A DNA stretch of 64,000 bases from Channallabes apus (lineage: Eukaryota; Chordata; Actinopteri; Siluriformes; Clariidae), in assembly GCA_030522415.1 (NCBI GenBank), contig CM060109.1, positions 37,488,392 to 37,552,391 of the forward strand, written 5' to 3'. A program made the position numbers and the translations under genes. Positions 24,375 to 37,384 of this stretch are shown piece after piece. The first letter of the stretch is position 1, and every line of letters starts with the position of its first letter. The notes beneath the pieces were generated by a model that made no database searches, was not told the DNA's origin, and saw only the letters and a program-made list of their open reading frames with translations.

Positions 24375-25563
24375 CAGAGGTGGAAAGAGTAATACAATTT
24401 TGTACTCAAGTAAAAGTACTGTTACTTCAGTGAAATTTTACTTAAGTACAAGTAAAGTTACAATTATAAAAATCTACTCAAGTAAAAGTAAAAAGTAGCT
24501 CATTAAAAAATGTACTCAGAGTAAAAGTTACCGAGTTACTTTTTTATTTTTTTTAACAGCGGGGTGGGATGAGGCATTCTAGCGTAGTTCAAAAAAGATG
24601 AGCAGATATAAATCTCAAACTAGTTGTTTTTAACTGAAGGAACACCTTTGCATAATAAAGCTGTTGTCTTTGTTGTGCATGAAAATCAAAGTGGTCACTT
24701 AAATATGGTGTTACGTCCCAGTCTAGGGTCATACAGCAAAAGAATGGTTCAGGGTTCTATTTATAATATATATAACTGTATGGAAATGGTGGTATATGGC
24801 AGAAAGAACTAGATCCAATCATTAACTAATGAAATAATGAGGTTTGTACACACACACACACACACCAGGAGGAGGATCAGATTCAGGTTGGACCCAGGCC
24901 AAAATAATTTAAACAAAATGGTATTTATATGTAGTAGTTAGATTACCTGCAAAAAAAAAAAAAAAAAAAAAAAACACACACACAAACAAAAATACAGGTA
25001 CCTTCCCGGACTCCCTAAACCAAAAACAGTGAAATTATCTACAAATATATACAAAGACCAACCAAACCAAAGGGACAAAGCAATAATCAAAGTCAATTGG
25101 AGGCAAAAAGTCAAAACAGAATACACAACCAAATATCAAACGCCAAAATCACAACCTCTTTCCTCTTTCCCGCGTCTCTCTCCGGTTTATACATGGTCGC
25201 GCTAGTCGATGACGTCACTCAGGGCGGAAGCGACCGTGTGGAAGGTCAGGTAGCTGCCGATGTCAGAAAACCTGGAGTGGAGTCTGGAGCGGCGCGCGGC
25301 CAGGACATGATACACACACGCGGCGCAACGGAGCATTTATAAAGCATAATATTTTTTATTATTTTATAATTTTCATTCATTTATTTTTTACTCAGTAGCG
25401 AATATGATTTAAAATGTAGCGAATTACAATACTTCAAACAAAACGTACTTAAGTAAAAGTAAAATTACAGATTTTTAAAACTACTTTAAAAAGTAGAAAT
25501 ACACAAAAAAGCTACTCAATTACAGTAACGCGAGTAAATGTAATTCGTTACTTTCCACCTCTG
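24375..25563. mobile_element. Non-autonomous hAT element with 8-bp target duplication
   Basis: A 1189-bp element. The left end is CAGAGGTGGAAAGAGTAA and the right end, in reverse complement, is CAGAGGTGGAAAGTAACGAA. A perfect 8-bp duplication ACTGTTTC flanks it (24367-24374 and 25564-25571). The subterminal regions are rich in ACTCAAGTAAAAGTA, a known fish hAT-MITE signature. The interior (about 24560-25350) has (CA)n, poly-A and a CpG-rich block at 25160-25320 unlike the rest; no transposase is visible. The ends resemble those of the element at 3838-4586 (CAGWGGTG), so the two are probably distantly related families. Confidence 0.92.
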
Positions 25564-25759
25564 ACTGTTTCTAACTGTTTGATACTGTTTGTATCTATAA
25601 TTACTAAATACCTTAATTAATATAACCACCTGTGAATAGGATGAAACTGTAGTTATCTTTAAAAAAATTTACTTTTAATAATAAACTAAAAATAAAATTT
25701 TTTACTTAGCAATACCTTCTCCTAGCACAAAATCATGACTGAGCTGGTGTTGGCACAAA

Positions 25760-26338
25760 TGGCACTTTTCCACTGCATAGTACGGCACGACACGGTTCAG
25801 TTCAGCTCACTTTTGGGGGGTTTTCCACTGGGAACAGTACCTGGTACCTGGTCCTTTTTTTTTAGTACCACCTCAACCGAGGTTCCAAGCGCGCCGAACC
25901 GTTACCAAAACGTGACGTGTAAACTCTGATTGTAAATCACTGATTGGCCGGAGAAAATCGTCATTACTGCGTCACTGAACTTGCGACACGAGACACAACA
26001 GAACCGCTATATTTACAGCCAGCGAAGGATCGGACGCACCTTTTGGTATTAACCAAAAATTTTCTTTGGCTGCCATCAGCCTCTTTTGAAACAAACTCCT
26101 TCGTCTCGCTGTTAAAAACATCCACATGCCGAGAATGAAGAACACCATGCCGTCGATATGCTCCAGTGTTGTGTGTTTGTTTGTGGCGCGTTTACGATGA
26201 TGTCACGGCAGTAGAGGCGGCGCAACTATAACGACACGTGAATAATCCCGCCCACTCTAAAGCGTTACTAAACTGCAGTGGAAGCGCAAACCGAGTACTG
26301 AACCGTGCTGTGCCGTACTATGCAGTGGAAAAGAGGCA
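25760..26338 (-). mobile_element. Terminal-inverted-repeat element, family F1 (copy 2)
   Basis: A segment of about 579 bp, the reverse-oriented relative of 5062-5645, with ends of the type TGSCNCTTTTCCACTGCATA. The interior aligns throughout, including the GGTACCAGGTAC / GTACCTGGTACC block and the GCAT-rich block around the short frame of copy 1. Here that frame has CTG in place of ATG and a one-base loss, so it is broken. Confidence 0.85.
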
Positions 26339-26879
26339 TAACTGTATACCTGAATGGAACACCATACTGTACACATGCACAGCTACAAGGGCAATTACCT
26401 CATCCACATATCTCACTCCACTACAGTTTTAAAACACATGTGATTGTTTTAAAAAGTATCTGCGAGTTTATATCGGTACACATAAAGGCCAAAGTTTGTT
26501 TGACTTACTGTATTTCTGTCGAATTAGTCACTTTGTACCAGTGTGTGCTTGTTCTACCAACACAATATTTTTTATTTGTTACCACGTTATGCTTTATAGA
26601 TGATGTGGGAATTAATCTCAGCTAAAAATATTTGACATAGCTAATCCTGTTGCTGATGCATGGCAATGTTAATTAACAAGTGAGCCAAGAGATTTGGATT
26701 CATCCTTTCTCATTTCTTCCTCTGGCAGCCTCCAGGAAAAAACCAAATCACAGGTACTGACTGACTATAATCATTTGTTTTTTATCAGCACTCAAAGTTA
26801 CTTTAGGATGGTGTCAGTTACAGTTTTTAATTTTTTTTTTAATTTAGAATTTTATTGCTCATACATTTAACACAGTCAA

Positions 26880-27290
26880 TGTTGGAGATGGGAATCACCA
26901 GGGACCAACCAATACAATATTACCATGATACAGACACAAAATAAAATGTTTTACGCACACACACGTAGTCACAGTGTTATAGTAAACAGTACACACGTGC
27001 ACGGATGTTGTTTTATACCAGTACGAGACGCGCATTAAGACCCAGCAGGGGAGACGATTACCCACAATTCTGCAGCACAAGAGAGAGAAAAAACATTGGC
27101 TCAGTCATGATCACGTGACACTCGGCATCAAAACAAGAAGCGCATGCGTGATACATGGACCTCGTAAACCAAGACTTGTTCGTTTTCCAACGCAAAATTG
27201 ATTAAAAAATCTTTGCTCGTCTTGCGGAACACTCGCAAACCGCATTACTCGCAATCCGTGTCCACATGTGGGATTATAAAGGAATGGTAA
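26880..27290. mobile_element. Diverged DNA-transposon relic, family R1 (copy 2)
   Basis: Second copy of R1 (see 1-850). It ends with ACCTCGTAAACCAAGACTTG, TTCGTTTTCCAACGCAAAAT and CTTGCGGAACACTCGCAAAC, a terminal-repeat-like edge known from fish DNA transposons. It lies directly beside the Tc1 copy at 27310. Confidence 0.5.
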
Positions 27291-27309
27291 GATATGAATA
27301 CATAAATTA

Positions 27310-28915
27310 CAGTGGTGTGAAAAACTATTTGCCCCCCTCCTGATTTCTTATTCTTTTGCATGTTTGTCACACAAAATGTTTCTGATCATCAAACACATTT
27401 AACTATTAGTCAAAGATAACACAAGTAAACACAAAATGCATTTTTTAAATGAGGGGTTTTATTATTTAGGGAGAAAAAAAATCCAAACCTACATGGCCCT
27501 GTGTGAAAAAGTAATTGCCCCCTGAACCTAATAACTGCTTGGGCCACCCTTAGCAGCAATAACTGCAATCAAGCGTTTGCGATAACTTGCAACGAGTCTT
27601 TTACAGCGCTCTGGAGGAATTTTGGCAGAATTGTTGTAATTCAGCTTTATTTGAGGGTTTTCTAGCATGAACCGCCTTTTTAAGGTCATGCCAAAACATC
27701 TCAATAGGATTCAGGTCAGGACTTTGACTAGGCCACTCCAAAGTCTTCATTTTGTTTTTCTTCAGCCATTCAGAGGTGGATTTGCTGGTGTGTTTTGGGT
27801 CATTGTCCTGCTGCAGCACCCAAGATCGCTTCAGCTTGAGTTGACGAACAGATGGCCGGACATTCTCCTTCAGGATTTTTTGGTAGACAGTAGAATTCAT
27901 GGTTCCATCTATCACAGCAAGCCTTCCAGGTCCTGAAGCAGCAAAACAACCCCAGACCATCACACTACCACCACCATATTTTACTGTTGGTATGATGTTC
28001 TTTTTCTGAAATGCTGTGTTACTTTTACGCCAGATGTAACGGGACACGCACCTTCCAAAAAGTTCAACTTTTGTCTCGTCGGTCCACAAGGTATTTTCCC
28101 AAAAGTCTTGGCAATCATTGAGATGTTTTTTAGCAAGATTGAGACGAGCCTTAATGTTCTTTTTGCTTAAAAGTGGTTTGTGTCTTGGAAATCTGCCATG
28201 CAGGCCGTTTTTGCCCAGTCTCTTTCTTATGGTGGAGTCGTGAACACTGACCTTAATTGAGGCAAGTGAGGCCTGCAGTTCTTTAGATGTTGTCCTGGAG
28301 TCTTTTGTTGCCTCTCGGATGAGTTGTCTCTGCGCTCTTGGGGTAATTTTGGTCGGCCGGCCACTCCTGGGAAGGTTCACCACTGTTCCATGTTTTTGCC
28401 ATTTGTGGATAATGGCTCTCACTGTGGTTCGCTGGAGTCCCAAAGCTTTAGAAATGGCTTTATAACCTTTACCAGACTGATAGATCTCAATTACTTTTGT
28501 TCTCATTTGTTCCTGAATTTCTTTGGATCTTGGCATGATGTCTAGCTTTTGAGGTGCTTTTGGTCTACTTCTCTGTGTCAGGTAGCTCCTATTTAAGTGA
28601 TTTCTTGATTGAAACAGGTGTGGCAGTAATCAGGCCTGGGGGTGACTACAGAAATTGAACTCAGGTGTGATAAACCCCAGTTAAGTTATTTTTTTAACAA
28701 GGGGGGCAATCACTTTTTCACACAGGGCCATGTAGATGTGGAGTTTTTTTCTCCCTTAATAACGTAAACCTTCATTTAAAAACTGCATTTTGTGTTCAAT
28801 TGTGTTATCTTTGACTAATAGTTAACGGTTTTTGATGAGCAGAAACATTTAAGTGTGACAAACATGCAAAACAATAAGAAATCAGGAAGGGGGCAAATAG
28901 TTTTTCACACCACTG
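27310..28915 (-). mobile_element. Tc1-family DNA transposon, full length (copy 2)
   Basis: A 1606-bp element on the minus strand, same family as the element at 9052-10668 and very similar along its whole length. It is flanked by TA at 27308-27309 and 28916-28917. The termini are again CAGTGGTGTGAAAAACTATT-type, with long inverted repeats and an inner repeat. It lies in the 25.8 kb tanc1 intron, antisense to the host gene. Confidence 0.95.
27601..28536 (-). pseudogene. Tc1 transposase, catalytic triad intact, C-terminus lost (copy 2)
   Basis: An open frame of 311 residues from MPRSKEIQEQMRTKVIEIYQ. It has the N-terminal paired-like HTH (about residues 1-110), GRPTKITPRAQR (about 60-71) and all three catalytic residues in WTDET, QQDNDPKH and NPIE (DD34E type). 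Relative to copy 1, about 14 bases are missing near 27626, just after ELQQFC. This shifts the frame and replaces the last 36 or so residues (KDEWAKIPPERCKRL ... GGPTSY) with NSSRAL and a stop. A full Tc1 transposase is usually about 340 residues. Loss of the C-terminal helices may abolish activity, but this is untested. Confidence 0.9.
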
Positions 28916-29799
28916 TATTTCTTAGAATTTTGCAGTCTGAGTGCCGATACATGAATCACGATATATCACTGAAACGATTTTCCCCTACCTTTATCATCTG
29001 CTGCTACGTACTGTAAATGCATTACTTTGTGGTGCATGGTCAAACACAGTGAATAGCTGGCTGTCACACATGGGGAATGTTCTTGAGGAATTGAGAGAAG
29101 CTACAGTATGTAGACAAGAGGAGACCACCTCCTACAGACAGTAATATGAGACCAGGACTGAACCAGCGACCTTGGGGCTATGAGGCTTGCATCAGACCAA
29201 GTGAATCCCTGAATAATCACAGCTCAAAAAGTTTAAAAAATAACATCGCTTAAAGAAATCATTTATACGGTAATCATAATCATGTAACATTCCAGCTATA
29301 AACCTTGTGTTGCAGCTTATAGATGAATGTGCAGAACCAGAGAAGGGTTTATCAGACATGCTCCGTTATGTTGTGGGGACATTTTGCTTCATATACGAAC
29401 TGGAGGAATATCTTTTGGTAGAATGATGTTTATCCCGTGGTGCAGTTCTAGAGACATTGTGCATCAAAGCTGTGCTTTTAGCTCGTCCAACATCTTATCA
29501 AGAGATTGTTGATTCACCTACAGTACTAGTCTGGGTTTACCGAGACAGGAAGTCATTTCACTTTGGATGAAGATGGCGTCTGCTGGTTTAAACCATGCAG
29601 TGCATCTTAGTCTACTTTTGTGAACAGCAGTGTTGTACAGAAATTGTCATAACTGTGTGTGTGTGCTCAGAGATAGTGAGCGTGAGCATTCATGACTGAA
29701 TGAGTCACTTGGATACACTGAGCAAATCTTTTGTTCTGCTTTGAAGAGAGATAGAATTTCGTAGACACTTGGACTATGCATTCTTTGAGACATGTAACC

Positions 29800-29832
<33 letters not shown>

Positions 29833-32800
29833 ACAAGTGACGAGCAACAGTTGTCTGATGTGCATCAGCTGTGGTCTGTGTTTTGTACTTATTCTTAAAG
29901 TCTGTTTCAGTCACTGCTGTAATTATCTCAACCTCGCCATATTTTTGTCAATACACCTTCCCCTTTTTCTGTCCATTTCTATTTTTTCCCGCCTCTGTTT
30001 TCACTATTCCTGCTTCCTGTCATTCTCCTTCATCTTTACACGGGCTCATAGCCCACCACTTCACTAAAAAGCTTTCAGAAAAACACGGCATGCCAGTCAG
30101 AAGCTCTTATTCCAGATGCAAACTCATCTCCAGGTCCATGTTGAATATTGCATCTGTTCATCTGTTCATCAGTCCTCACACACAAACACACTCTCGTGGG
30201 GACACTTGTGTGTAAGTTGCTGGGATCTGGAATATGTCCGTGTACTCTAGTCTCTTCAAAACAGATTGGATATGTGTGTTAGTGAGACATGTGTGGACTG
30301 CAGGGACTGTGCGGTTGGTTGTATTATTTATTTATTTTTTTTGGGGGAGAAAGTGACGAGAGGATGGGCACAGAAGAGGCATATGAATGAAGGTGTGTGT
30401 GTGTGTTGAATTAATTTGCTTTACCCCTTCAGCAGGTTCTCATTTCCACAGCCCAAACGTCTTATCCAACTAGAATCAGGATTATGTACGTGCACAGCTG
30501 TGGCCAGAGGGGGCGGTGGGATGAAAAGGTGGAAGGAGAAGAGAGCGTGGACTTGGATTTAATCAGAAGAGGCAATTACGGGACATGAAAGATTTAAGGT
30601 TTATTATGTAAATATCAATGACAAGTTGAGCATGAAAGAAAAAAAACCCCAGAAGCCATGTTTAATGGAGTATACAGAACAGAAACATTTCTGGTCTTTA
30701 AAATGTCGCTCGGGATAATAGCGTCTGTCAAACGCTGCAAATGTAAAAATGTATGAAGTTCCTGGAAGATGATTGACTGACTGCAGATTTGGACATCAGA
30801 GATAGAGTCCACGTATTGTGATGACTATCAATTTTTACATTTCTGCCAGGAGAAATGCCATGCCTGTGGCTTTAACTGTTACTTGATTGTTGCTGCAACA
30901 TTTTTTTTATTTGTCCTGTAAATTTCAGCAATCAAAGGGTTAAGATTAACAAACGTAAACTCTTTTATCTCCTAATGCGTTTTTCTTTTTAGCATGAGTC
31001 CTACATGAAACTTAACAGTCTGTCTGACTTTAAGCAGAGCAAGAAAACATCTTCTGCTAATGCATCTCAGCTTCCTTTATCTCTCTGCAGAACAGATAGC
31101 CACGCTGGCCTTCCTTACATCATCCTCATCTGAAACATTAACAGGCGAAACAGATTTTAAGGAAATGAAACAGCAGGGTGTTTGTTGGAGCTACTTCACT
31201 GTACTTTACTAGAAGTTGTCTTTGCTGACGTTCAATATGGAGCATATGCAGGCACAGCTTGTATCATTTTATTTAACTTTTATAATAAGCTTAGTTATAG
31301 CTAATAGCCCTAATAACGTCAGCTTTACCCACCAATTTAATGTGTAATTCATTGAAAACTAAATTCTAAGAACTACAGTAGCAGCACCAGCTGACTGTAA
31401 TGACATAATGGAACCCCACATGTATTACAGTACTTGTCAGGCTACGCCCCTTCAATTTCCCAGAGTCACTGCAAGAATGGGTGATACTATTCTTATTTGA
31501 CTAAGTGGCACAAGGGTGTATTGCACATAGTCTCACAAGCCATGACTAAAGAGACGGGGAGCACATATATTCCTCTTCCCCTTCAAGAACTTAATTTGCT
31601 GAAAATGTAACGTAAAAACCCCCTATCATATTTTTTTTTTTTTTTTTTTGCTCATCAATTTGTGTAAAAGACGGCAGTTATATATAAAGCATTGAATTTG
31701 CTCTTCATGCTCGTTTGCTCTTAGTCACCAAGAAGTCAATAGTGTAGCAGAAAGCTGATGAAACCTGTGCAGTCTACAAAAACGAATGTATTTAGCGGAG
31801 CAGGCTGTTTATAATATAAAGCCTTGAGGCAGTAGGCAGCGCTGATCAGCTGAGCTGTTCACACTAAATAGCGCATCTTTGTGATGTAGGAGACACACGA
31901 GCAGAAAATTAGACCAACCACAGCACTGACATCTCACTCTTCTTCTTTCCATACAATCTCTTCTATCCGGCCGCTTAATTACGGCTGCTGCCAGCATGTT
32001 TTGTGACCGCACTAGTGTGTTTCCTTCCTCCAGTGAACCAGAATGACAACAGAGCATCCATCATAGAGTTTCTGATTCAGTATGTATCCCACCCCCCCCC
32101 CCCCCCCCACCCCAACGGCTCACGAGTAAGATCCCGAATGTGGGGATTTTGCGTCTAAGGCTGAGATTTTTTTCTCTTCTCCTCTCTCTTCCATCCCACA
32201 GCACCCAGTCCATTTACTATGGCAGCTGTAAGCTTCACATGCTCCAAGCACAAGCAGGAAAAGATGAAATGCCGCATTCATCAAGTGTTCATTAAAACCG
32301 TTGGTGTGTTTTAGAAGGTAAACCCAGTTCCTAATGAATACCAGCCGGCTTGCTTTCTCACGCACAAGTGCACGCTGACACATAAATAGGATGGTGATAA
32401 GACAGCCTCGCAGAGCCAGTGTGCTCATACACTCCACTTCATCACACACATATTTCTTTTGCGCTGCAAGAGAGAGAACTTTAGCAGCCTGTAAAGCAGC
32501 GAGGTTGTAGATAATGATGTTTTTGTCTCATCTGTCTTAGAATTCTTTCCCTCTCATGGATCCCCCCCCCAATCTGATGCCAGGCAGTAGATTGTAGCCG
32601 TAACGGATGATCTAATTATTTGTATAAAATCTAGTGAACTTCCAGTGTGGTTTAGTGAGCATAATGGTCATGGTGATTGATTATTTAATCACCATCAGTA
32701 GGTGATTTATCCCGGTCAGGGTAACAATGGATTCTGAGTACGAAAATCAAAAGGAAACATCTATTCAACCAAGAATTTCTGTCAATGGTCTCCTTGATGC

Positions 32801-32879
32801 AGCGTTCATGAGCAAGAACAAGACGCTCACAGCATCTGCAAACTTCTTACCTTTAAATGCTGTAAATACAGTTCGCTAG

Positions 32880-33000
32880 GTAGAGGACTTTATTAATCCC
32901 AGGGGGAAATTGTAATTTTACAGCAGCCAGTTCACAAATTACACAAACGGCATACAAACAAACAGGATGTGGATATTAAGACATTGCAGGGCTGCGTAAA
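32880..33000 (+). repeat. Common fish interspersed repeat fragment
   Basis: GACTTTATTAATCCCAGGGG, then GAAATTGTAATTTTACAGCAGCC: a fragment seen widely in fish genomes, also present in short form at 53757-53783. No coding content. Confidence 0.6.
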
Positions 33001-33031
33001 CATTTTATAAAGAAAGATAAATTACAGAATA

Positions 33032-33405
33032 GGCGGCGCGGTGGTGTAGTGGTTAGCACTGTCGCCTTGCACCTCCAGGGTCTGGGTTCGATTCCCCGGC
33101 CAGGCTCGATTCCCGTCTCTGTGTGCATGGAGTTTGCATGTTCTTCCCGTGCTTGGTGGGTTTCCTCCGGGTACTCCGGTTTCCTCCCACAGTCCAAAGA
33201 TATGCAGGTTAGGCTAATTGGCGTTCCTAAATTGCCCGTAGTGTGTGATTGGGTGTGTGAGTGTGTGTATGTGTGTGTGCCCTGCGATGGATTGGCACCT
33301 TGTCCAGGGTGTACCCCGCCTAGTGCCCGAAGTCTCCTGGGATAGGCTCCAGGTCCCCCGCGACCCCGAACACAGGATTAAGCGGTATAGAAGATGAATG
33401 AATGA
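33032..33405 (+). repeat. tRNA-headed SINE, family S1, complete copy
   Basis: Begins GGCGGCGCGGTGGTGTAGTG, with an A-box-like GGTGTAGTGGTTAGCAC and B-box-like GGGTTCGATTCC, then the conserved fish body (GTTTCCTCCGGGTACTCCGG, GGCTAATTGGCGTTCCTAAA) and the 3' part ATGGATTGGCACCTTGTCCA ... GGGATAGGCTCCAGG, ending in (GAAT)n. The 3' part resembles the widespread Mermaid-type fish SINE; I am not sure of the formal family name. Other copies: 1471-1589, 15920-16100, 18296-18480 and 37385-37640. Confidence 0.88.
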
Positions 33406-34794
33406 AATGAACACCTAAAGACCTGCGACCTACTGCAGTTAAAGGGATAACCTAAGAACTGCACAGTGAGGTACTTTAATGAAGTAATATGTTGTATATT
33501 AATAAGAAAAAGATCAGATCCTATGTACAGTATGATAGTATGTCCAGTTGAGGTGTATGTCGCATGTTAAGGTGGACCAACTGTATATAGAGAGTGTAAA
33601 ATGTTCATAAAACTACATTACTACTTCACCATCTCATCAACATGCATTTCTCTATTTTGACGAGGAATACATTCAGTATCTCATCATCATCATACTTACA
33701 GTACTCATCACAGTTAGCCATATAGCTTATTGTGAACATGGAAGCGCTAATTTACAGAGCTTGGAAATGACAAAATTCTAAGCTCTGAGCTTCCCACATT
33801 CAAAGCAGATTAAATGCAGCATTACCCCAGTTGAGAGAGAAACCGATGTCCCAGGGGCCGTGAAAAAGCAATGCTACTCTGGTCTCTGTGTTTGGGGACT
33901 TCAAGACTTTTTTCAAGAATCTTTGTCTGATGATCTTTTTTTTTTTTTATTATCTCCATCAGAAATGAAGCTTGATTTTTTTAAATACCTTAAATTAAAT
34001 TGAGCATTTCTCAAAAATTGTTCTTAAAGTTCTGAATCTTATTTCTATGCTTATTTGAATGGTGATTTTAGTCCTGGGGATTTCAGTGTTGTTTGAAGGG
34101 GAAAATACCGAAAGCCTCCAATTAAAGTGAGCAGTGGACTGAGAATAGTTTTTTTTTTATACCAGTAATCTGCTTATATTGGCATTGGAGCTCAGTGTGA
34201 GAGGGATTTGCAGTGGTTGTATGTTAATTAAGGTTAATTTGCTCAAGATAATGACACTAAATTAAGCAGCCAGTTGCTTACAGCTAAAGCAGTGGCACTA
34301 CAGGAAAGCATTGCTTTTAATGGGTTTCCCTAATGATGCCCTGATTGATTGTGGAATTTTCACACCTTGACTATTTTAGCCTTGATTACATCCTGATTAA
34401 GGGAAGTATTATGACTGTATCCCCATAAAACGATGTGTTACGTCGAAACGTGTCATGTTCAGATACGAGTTCTGATATACGTTTGGCGTAGATAATGTCA
34501 GAGTCAACTCAGGCCTTTTACACTTCTGTTTGATTTGATATGACCATTAAACTGTCCGGTTTTATGTACGTCTCGGAGACTGTGTCAAGCCTGGAATGCA
34601 TAAGCCATTTTGTTTGCAAGTAGTGTGTGAAGCTCTGAGCATTGTGAACATCCAGCAAGAGATTCATACAAAGGTGCTCATTATTCTTTACACCTAAAGA
34701 GCAACTTCAACAACGTATGCACACAAAGGCCTACAGACTGCAAACAGCAATGACAAATACAGTAAATCTCACAATCTCTATTCGCATGCCACAT

Positions 34795-35170
34795 TCACAT
34801 ATCCACCGATCAACCATAACTTTAAACCCGCTGAAGGGTGACACGAATAACATTGATAATCTCATTGCAGTGGCACCTGTCAAGGAGTGGGATATATTAG
34901 TCAGCAAGTGAACAGTCAGTTCTCAGAGATGATGTGTTACAACCAGGAGGAATTGGAACATAAGGAGCGGAGCAACTTTGACAAGAGCCAAACTGTGATA
35001 TTCGACATCTAGGTCAAAGCAACTCGCAGCAGTCTGATCCACCAGCGCTAATGGACATGTAAGCACCGTGGAGCAATGAAAAGGTGGCCTGGTCTGAGGA
35101 ATCATGTTTTCTTTTCTTTTTTTTTACATCATCTGGATAGCCAGGTGTGTGTATATGTGTCACAACCTGC
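34795..35170 (+). pseudogene. Internally deleted Tc1-like transposon relic
   Basis: The sequence has the landmarks of a widespread fish Tc1-like family: ATCTCATTGCAGTGGCACCT, then CAAGGAGTGGGATATATTAG and CAGTCAGTTCTCAGAG, the start region with CTTTGACAAGAGCCAAACTG, and then directly the central GGCCTGGTCTGAGGAATCAT-GTTTTC block that normally lies several hundred bases further on. The DNA-binding region between them is missing. Identification is from memory of that family. Confidence 0.55.
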
Positions 35171-37051
35171 ACAATATAAAGCAAGTGAATTTGTTGTATT
35201 GACTGATTGTATGGTTTCACACGCTAATTCTGATTCGTGGTCCTTCACATTAATAGCCTGTGTTATGTTGTGTCACGTTTTCAAAGAGGGTATAAAATTG
35301 ATTCATCACCTAACCTTCTACTTGCACCTTCATGTGACTTTGTAGCCCGGCTGCTGAGTAACGGCATGCTGATTGGCTTTAATTAGCTGGTTATGTTTAC
35401 TATGCATATTAGTTTTGATTGTATTCATTATGCTGATAATAAATACTGCAGCTGTCAGTGAAAGTAAGTAGCTGACTGAATATGGCTTTTACTACATAGA
35501 CTTTTATCTAGGATATTCCTTTTAAACGTTATAACTTTCTATATTAAGCATTTACCAGGCCACCATGATGTCATTCCTCTCTGGAGGTCATTGTCTATAG
35601 AGCATATAAATGTACATGAAAACAAAAGTCTCTGCAACTCAGAAGCTGTGATTTTAAAAATAAATAAATAAAATAAAATAAAGAATATTGGCTGAGGGAT
35701 GTGAAGTTTTCGGTACCGGCAGGCAAACCATCACTAAGTGTAGGCAGAAATCAAAAGACCTTCCCGAACACAGTGAACATAAAGATGATGCTGAATAATG
35801 AGTAAATAATTGATATAAAGACTTTACCATAAACTTCAGCTTTTATATTCTCTTTTTGTTTCAGTGTGAACTAAAATAATGCGGCTATTTTCCATTCTCA
35901 GTTTAGCCTCTCACAACCCATAATGGTTCAGTTTCTTGCAATCGAGTTGATTTACACTGCAGTTGAATCCCACTGAAATTCCCTCTGAACCAGACGGAGA
36001 TCACCCTGATGAGATGCTGTTTGAGCAGGTGTTTTGGTCCACATCTGTATGCAGTTACTGTGTCAAAGAACCTCAACATGGTTTGACTAAAATGCACTAT
36101 GTTAGCTACATAATTAAAGGCACCCAAAATCTCAGCTAAGACATAATTTATGTCGTATTTGGCTGTCCTTACCTGCTGAATTAGACAATGATATGTTTTT
36201 ATGTTGCCTGCACAGGTAGTATAGAAACACGATAACTAACTGTGAGACATCATTTCTACCTGTTCGATCCTGGTTTGGTGAATGAGAATACAACCTAGTG
36301 TGTGTATATAGTGACAGTTAAGGAGATGGTGATTAATATGATGAGCCAAAGCATCACCAAAATATTTAAAACTAATTAATCCATTTCATTTCACCTTGCA
36401 GGGCCAGACAGCTCAATCCCTCACAGAATCCTTAATGAGGTTTATTTGCTGCTTTGCAGTAACTCCATGCAAAAGTGTTGGGGTGTGTCAGGATATCCTT
36501 TTTTATTTCCAGCCCTATGCACGAAGGCTGGGAATGTGTATAATGTATAGCACATAACATAATGAAATGCTAATTGGAATAGGTAAAGATTTCAGCAAGA
36601 CCTTAAAAGAGATGTACTCTCTCAGACTAATCAGGCTTTATTAAAACCCAAGTGTAATTTCATGTCAAGCCCTTTTCAGTAAAGTCATCACACATACAGT
36701 AGGTACTTCATCATTATCAGTACTGGCCTAGGGAGGAAGCATGGTTTATCGATCATGATCAAGAATTTTGGACCATTATGCTGACTTGCTTCAAAGCCAT
36801 TTTGAATTCTTTGTTGTCATCCTATTGCAAATGTGTTTTGAATTAGAGCCAACATTCGGGACACCAGTACAGGAACATGATAGTAAATCTATTTGTATAC
36901 ATATGATGTAATCATGCGATCCTTTAACCAGTGTAGACGTATTAAAACACATGTACTTGTTACTTGTGCACAGGTCAATGTCAAAAGTCTGTTTGCAACT
37001 AATTGCTGGTTTCCCAAACATAATCTCCACCAACAGCTGCACTCATGTTGC

Positions 37052-37090
<39 letters not shown>

Positions 37091-37384
37091 AGATAATTAC
37101 ACTTTTGTTGAACACTTTTGCTTTGAATGAACACGACGTGTATGTGTAATTGATCTGTGGTACACCCTTGGCTGTGAGTGATGTAGTTTTGAAAATCTCT
37201 AGTTAGTTTTTTCTAAAAGTAATTAACAAGACATAGATTTTATGATATATTGTTCCAATGATTGCGCAAATGTACGTTTCGAAATATTTATGATGGATGA
37301 GCTAGATGGAGATCACGCACTCAGCGTACATACAGTACTGTAGGTTGAGCTTGTACACCAGCATGTGGCACACACATTTTTGAG

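Noticed and set aside
24938..25132. A minus-strand frame with a hydrophobic end
   Set aside because: Poly-A/T and (CA)n inside a hAT MITE create the Phe and Leu runs.
31080..31170. An exon-like stretch after TCTCTCTGCAG
   Set aside because: The acceptor looks good, but no conserved peptide follows and no donor with matching phase is found.
33032..33110. A tRNA gene
   Set aside because: The A- and B-box-like sequences are followed by a SINE body and no cloverleaf acceptor stem closes; the same holds for 20930-20997, 42343-42400, 42775-42830, 8940-9030 and 53900-53960.
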